From positions 806,001-870,000 of the forward strand of contig NZ_WMFA01000001.1 of the NCBI RefSeq assembly GCF_009856445.1: a DNA stretch of 64,000 nucleotides. The letters are read 5' to 3'. How positions within the stretch are numbered: the first letter of the stretch is position 1; each line of letters starts with the position of its first letter. Shown here in pieces: positions 61,229 to 64,000 of this stretch. Source of the stretch: Halobacillus litoralis (GTDB lineage: Bacteria; Bacillota; Bacilli; Bacillales; Halobacillaceae). The position numbers and the translations under genes are program-made. A model generated the notes under the pieces. That model ran no database searches. It saw only the letters and a list, made by a program, of their open reading frames with translations, and was not told the DNA's origin.

Positions 61229-62595
61229 AGTGGAAAGACCGGTTCAATTTTATAAGACAGAACATGAAGAAGAATAAATCGCGCGTATTTATGACGATTC
61301 TTGCTACAGCGATCGGATGTGCCTTTCTTATCGTCCTTGCATCTGTTGGATTCGGCGCCCAACGGTTCATTGTTAACGACCTTATGCAGGACCGGGCCAT
61401 CACGGAAGTAACGGTTTATGGAAAACAGTCAGCGGATGAAGGGGAGAGTCCTGAAATCACTAAGGAGGACCTTGAAACTTTTCAATCGATGGAAAACGTC
61501 AAAGCTGTCTCTCACAAAATTCAGCTGAGGACAGAAGCAGATATTCTTTATGATGCCTACGCAGGCGGTTCAACAGTTAGTGTTGTAGATTTCCAATCAG
61601 AAAAAGAAGCCGGGTTGAACTTATCCTCCGGCCGAATGCCGCAGGAAGAGAATGAAGTGCTGATCGGATACCACCTGGATCAACTTTTATATAAAAAGAG
61701 TGAGGAAGAAGCCGAGGACCAGATCTTTAATCAAAATGGTCTTGTCAAAGAAGAGTACAGGATGGATGAGGAATTACTAAATAAAACGATTGAAATTGAA
61801 GTGGAACAATACAAGGATGATGAATGGGTGACCGAAACCTTTGCTGTGGAAGTGGTGGGGATCATGGAAGAACCTGCGAGGGATTGGCAGGTGAGTAACG
61901 ATGTCTACATTTCTGAAGCTGTGTTGGGTGATATTGAAGCTTTTACAGGAACGGCTTATGGTGCTGCCATCCACCCCGATATGAAAACAGACGAGGTGGC
62001 AACCTTACAGTCCGAGGGCCAAGACAGGGTGTATAGTGATGTCCAGGTCATAGCAGGGAACATGGAACAGGTGGAGCAGCTCTCCCAGAACTTGAAAGAT
62101 GAAGGCTACCATATTTACTCCGTGACGGAAGAACTCGATCAGATCAATGTTGTATTTGCTGTTGTCAAAGTCGGGTTGATCGTCGTAGGTACAATCGCTT
62201 TATTGATTGCCTCGATTGGCATTTACAATACGATGTCCATGGCAGTTACAGAAAGAACGCAGGATATCGGCATCATGAAAGCTATCGGTGGCCATCCTAA
62301 AATGATACGCAGCATCTTCCTGATGGAAAGTGGCTATATTGGGTTAATGGGGGCGTTTGTTGGAGTTGTCATTGCCTATCTAGTAAGCGTAGGAATTAAC
62401 ATGCTGCTTCCTTTCGTTATTCAACAAGTTTTCGACCAGACGATTGAAGAAGCCATCCAATTGTCTTACATCCCTCCTTACTTAGCGCTCATATGTGTAG
62501 CCCTCAGTATCGGTGTAGCCATGCTCTCCGGGCTCAAACCAGCCAAAAAAGCCACGCGCATCGATGTACTAAGCGCATTAAGAAGAGATGTTTAA
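61225..62595 (+). CDS. ABC transporter permease (MacB/FtsX type)
   Basis: 456 residues. One N-terminal helix (about 18-40), a large extracytoplasmic MacB_PCD domain rich in acidic residues (about 45-300) and three C-terminal helices with the FtsX motif (ASIGIYNTMSMAVTERTQDIGIMKAIGGH). Partner of the preceding ATPase. Its extracellular domain is the most acidic stretch of the pair, as expected in a halophile. Confidence 0.9.
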   Translation: MKWKDRFNFIRQNMKKNKSRVFMTILATAIGCAFLIVLASVGFGAQRFIVNDLMQDRAITEVTVYGKQSADEGESPEITKEDLETFQSMENVKAVSHKIQLRTEADILYDAYAGGSTVSVVDFQSEKEAGLNLSSGRMPQEENEVLIGYHLDQLLYKKSEEEAEDQIFNQNGLVKEEYRMDEELLNKTIEIEVEQYKDDEWVTETFAVEVVGIMEEPARDWQVSNDVYISEAVLGDIEAFTGTAYGAAIHPDMKTDEVATLQSEGQDRVYSDVQVIAGNMEQVEQLSQNLKDEGYHIYSVTEELDQINVVFAVVKVGLIVVGTIALLIASIGIYNTMSMAVTERTQDIGIMKAIGGHPKMIRSIFLMESGYIGLMGAFVGVVIAYLVSVGINMLLPFVIQQVFDQTIEEAIQLSYIPPYLALICVALSIGVAMLSGLKPAKKATRIDVLSALRRDV

Positions 62596-62622
62596 GTTGG
62601 GGATATATATCCAAATACTGTA

Positions 62623-62662
62623 AGACCAGGTCATCCAAATACTGGATGACCTGGTCTGTATA
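62623..62662. terminator. Terminator-like palindrome of the GACCTGGT family
   Basis: AGACCAGGTCATCCA (62623-62637) and TGGATGACCTGGTCT (62643-62657) form a perfect 15-base stem with five-base loop. No T tract follows directly, so a repeat element or weak terminator. Confidence 0.75.
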
Positions 62663-62760
62663 TAATTTCCTCCTTCTTTTTTCCTTGATTTTTTGCATGT
62701 TGGCTCAATCTTCGGTACTCTAGTAGAGTTGAACGTTTAAGAGTTAAGAGAGGGATATTT

Positions 62761-63783
62761 ATGAGTAAGGTAAAAAGAAACGACCCATGTCCATGTGGAA
62801 GTGGGAAGAAATATAAGAAATGCTGTATGAATAAAACAGAGGAAGGTGTGGGATCCACAAGCCTTCATGAAGAGCTGAAAAGCCACTATAGTCACTTTAT
62901 GGCCTATGTGAACCGTAACTATCCAAATGTTACGCCTAACGAAGAGCGTGAAACACAGGAGGAAGAAGTAGAAGCGGCTTTCCGTATGGTTCAAGGTGTA
63001 TTCATGGAAAAGCAGGAAGATGGCACAACGCTTTACGACGAATTCTTTGAAAAGAAACAAGACAAAATCGTCCGTCCAGCGACCCTGGCATCAATGGAAG
63101 CGTGGAAATCACCACTCGCTAGTGTTTTCCATATCCAGGAGGTTCAGAACGACCAAACCGTCACGGTTGAAGACGTGTGGAGCGGTCTAAGATATGAAGT
63201 GAAGCGTGACGGTATTCCATTGAAGGAAGAAAATTATTCTCACATGCCGTATGCGATTGGAGTTGTTCTGAAATGGGGACCGATCTACAATTTCGTCCCG
63301 CTTGCGATCCCAAACTATGAGGAATCCTATCAAACTTTCAAGCAGGCAGTAGAGGAAAAATCCCAGCAGGCTGGATATGAATCGATTCATGCTTACATGC
63401 AGGCAACTCTTATTGAACAGTTGAGAACCTGGATGTATATGAATGTTGCTGAAGAATCCTCAGAAGAACAAGGGTCACTTGAAAAAGAAACGCAAGGAAC
63501 CGGGGAAGATGAAGTGCTCGACCTTGTCGACGATAACCTTAAAACCGAACCAACTTTCGAGAGACTCCGTGAAGCTTGGCTCTCTTATAAACAGTCGGAA
63601 GATCCGACATTCCGTAAACCGGAAGTGGTTTCTGCTGCGCTGGAACACATTTATCGTACTTCTGAAGAGTTCCGTACAGAGCCTGAGAAGGTGACGAAGA
63701 AAGCCGTAGCGACGAAATATGATGTTAGCCCGAGCAGTATGAGTAAACGAATTACTCAGTTGAAGGATTATATCGAAGGTTAA
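62761..63783 (+). CDS. SEC-C zinc-motif protein with C-terminal helix-turn-helix-like segment
   Basis: 340 residues. The N-terminal SEC-C motif NDPCPCGSGKKYKKCC (residues 7-22) should bind one zinc. The middle (about 30-285) is not recognised. The last 30 residues (KKAVATKYDVSPSSMSKRITQLKDYI) look like a DNA-binding helix-turn-helix. The gene is monocistronic with GAGAGGGATATTT upstream of ATG and a terminator downstream. SEC-C alone is found in SecA and many orphan proteins, so the function is open. Confidence 0.8.
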   Translation: MSKVKRNDPCPCGSGKKYKKCCMNKTEEGVGSTSLHEELKSHYSHFMAYVNRNYPNVTPNEERETQEEEVEAAFRMVQGVFMEKQEDGTTLYDEFFEKKQDKIVRPATLASMEAWKSPLASVFHIQEVQNDQTVTVEDVWSGLRYEVKRDGIPLKEENYSHMPYAIGVVLKWGPIYNFVPLAIPNYEESYQTFKQAVEEKSQQAGYESIHAYMQATLIEQLRTWMYMNVAEESSEEQGSLEKETQGTGEDEVLDLVDDNLKTEPTFERLREAWLSYKQSEDPTFRKPEVVSAALEHIYRTSEEFRTEPEKVTKKAVATKYDVSPSSMSKRITQLKDYIEG

Positions 63784-63789
63784 TCATTT

Positions 63790-63825
63790 AAAGACTTAGA
63801 GCTTAGTGCTCTAAGTCTTTCTTTT
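63790..63825 (+). terminator. Terminator of the SEC-C gene
   Basis: AAAGACTTAGAGC (63790-63802) and GCTCTAAGTCTTT (63808-63820) pair perfectly, followed by CTTTT. Confidence 0.9.
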
Positions 63826-63836
63826 GTAGGGGTAGG

Positions 63837-63970
63837 GATAAAAGTCTGAAAGTTACTGATAAAATACTGAAACCCACTGATAAAAGTCCAGAAGTCACCG
63901 ATAAATTATAAAATCACTAAACCTGCCAATAAATCCTCGAAAGCTGCTAATATCCTTCCACCAAAGTTCC
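63837..63970. repeat. Degenerate 21-base-period tandem repeat, second locus (inverted)
   Basis: GATAA starts at 63837, 63858, 63879 and 63900 (exact 21-base steps), then AATAA at 63928 (21+7) and AATAT at 63949 (21). Read on the minus strand the unit is TTATCAGT(G/A)... and matches the tract at 37387-37512. It lies just after a terminator. Confidence 0.8.
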
Positions 63971-64000
63971 ATTTCCTCCATTGGAATAAAAAGCCTGAAC

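Overview
The window looks like the chromosome of a moderately halophilic, low-to-moderate-GC Firmicute of the family Bacillaceae (Halobacillus-like is my best guess from memory of the protein styles). Supporting signs are strong AAGGAGG-type ribosome binding sites, sigma-A promoters, cre sites for CcpA, acidic secreted proteins, a sodium:solute symporter, PucR-type regulators of ald and glycerate genes, and a Bacillaceae-type dispersed intergenic repeat. No rRNA, tRNA, phage or IS transposase gene was recognised. Most of the window is carbon-scavenging gene clusters in operons.

Region 1 (1-16.8 kb). A leftward CcpA-controlled operon (sugar-binding lipoprotein, two ABC permeases, Gfo/Idh/MocA oxidoreductase, amidohydrolase, NagB-like deaminase cut by the window edge) lies back to back with a rightward cluster that reads as a complete sulfoquinovose (SQ) degradation pathway. 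That cluster is DUF4867 protein, sodium symporter, YihQ-type sulfoquinovosidase, sugar isomerase, PfkA-type kinase, GntR/UTRA regulator, class II aldolase, aldehyde dehydrogenase and AEC exporter. The sulfoquinovosidase keeps the E. coli YihQ sulfonate-binding and catalytic residues at identical residue numbers (Q288, R301, W304, D405, D472, Y508). The predicted route is SQ-glycoside to SQ, sulfofructose, sulfofructose-1-phosphate, DHAP plus sulfolactaldehyde, then sulfolactate, which is exported. This resembles the PfkA/class-II-aldolase variant of sulfoglycolysis (sulfo-EMP2, as I recall it), not the E. coli PfkB variant or the transaldolase route.

Region 2 (16.9-26.7 kb). A 34-residue membrane peptide, a CdaR-controlled glycerate kinase/GntP permease pair with a candidate operator, pyroglutamyl peptidase, alanine racemase, alanine dehydrogenase with its AdeR-like regulator, and a YkvI-type membrane protein.

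Region 3 (26.7-37.5 kb). An oligo-1,6-glucosidase, then an N-acetylmuramic acid operon: MurK-like kinase, MurQ etherase, ABC importer, MurR-like regulator and GlcD/GlcF oxidase. MurQ releases D-lactate, and GlcD/GlcF can plausibly oxidise it.

Region 4 (37.4-46.5 kb). A NERD protein, a two-component system with two PepSY proteins, a GAF-STAS protein, a glutamine-type ABC transporter, and a CaCA cation antiporter behind a yybP-ykoY (manganese) riboswitch.

Region 5 (46.5-55.3 kb). A pair of inverted repeat elements, a secreted subtilase, carbon starvation protein CstA followed by an ArsD-like Cys-Cys protein, a small protein ending in Cys-Cys and a cysteine-free ArsA/Get3-type ATPase, then a MATE transporter and a GH13_20 cyclomaltodextrinase.

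Region 6 (55.3-64 kb). A maltodextrin ABC operon with a LacI regulator and several cre-like sites, a LolD/MacB-type ABC pair and a SEC-C protein. Two families of non-coding repeats recur across the window: a degenerate 21-bp-period tandem repeat (37.4 and 63.8 kb) and palindromes built on GACCTGGT (26.7, 28.4, 52.1, 60.3 and 62.6 kb).
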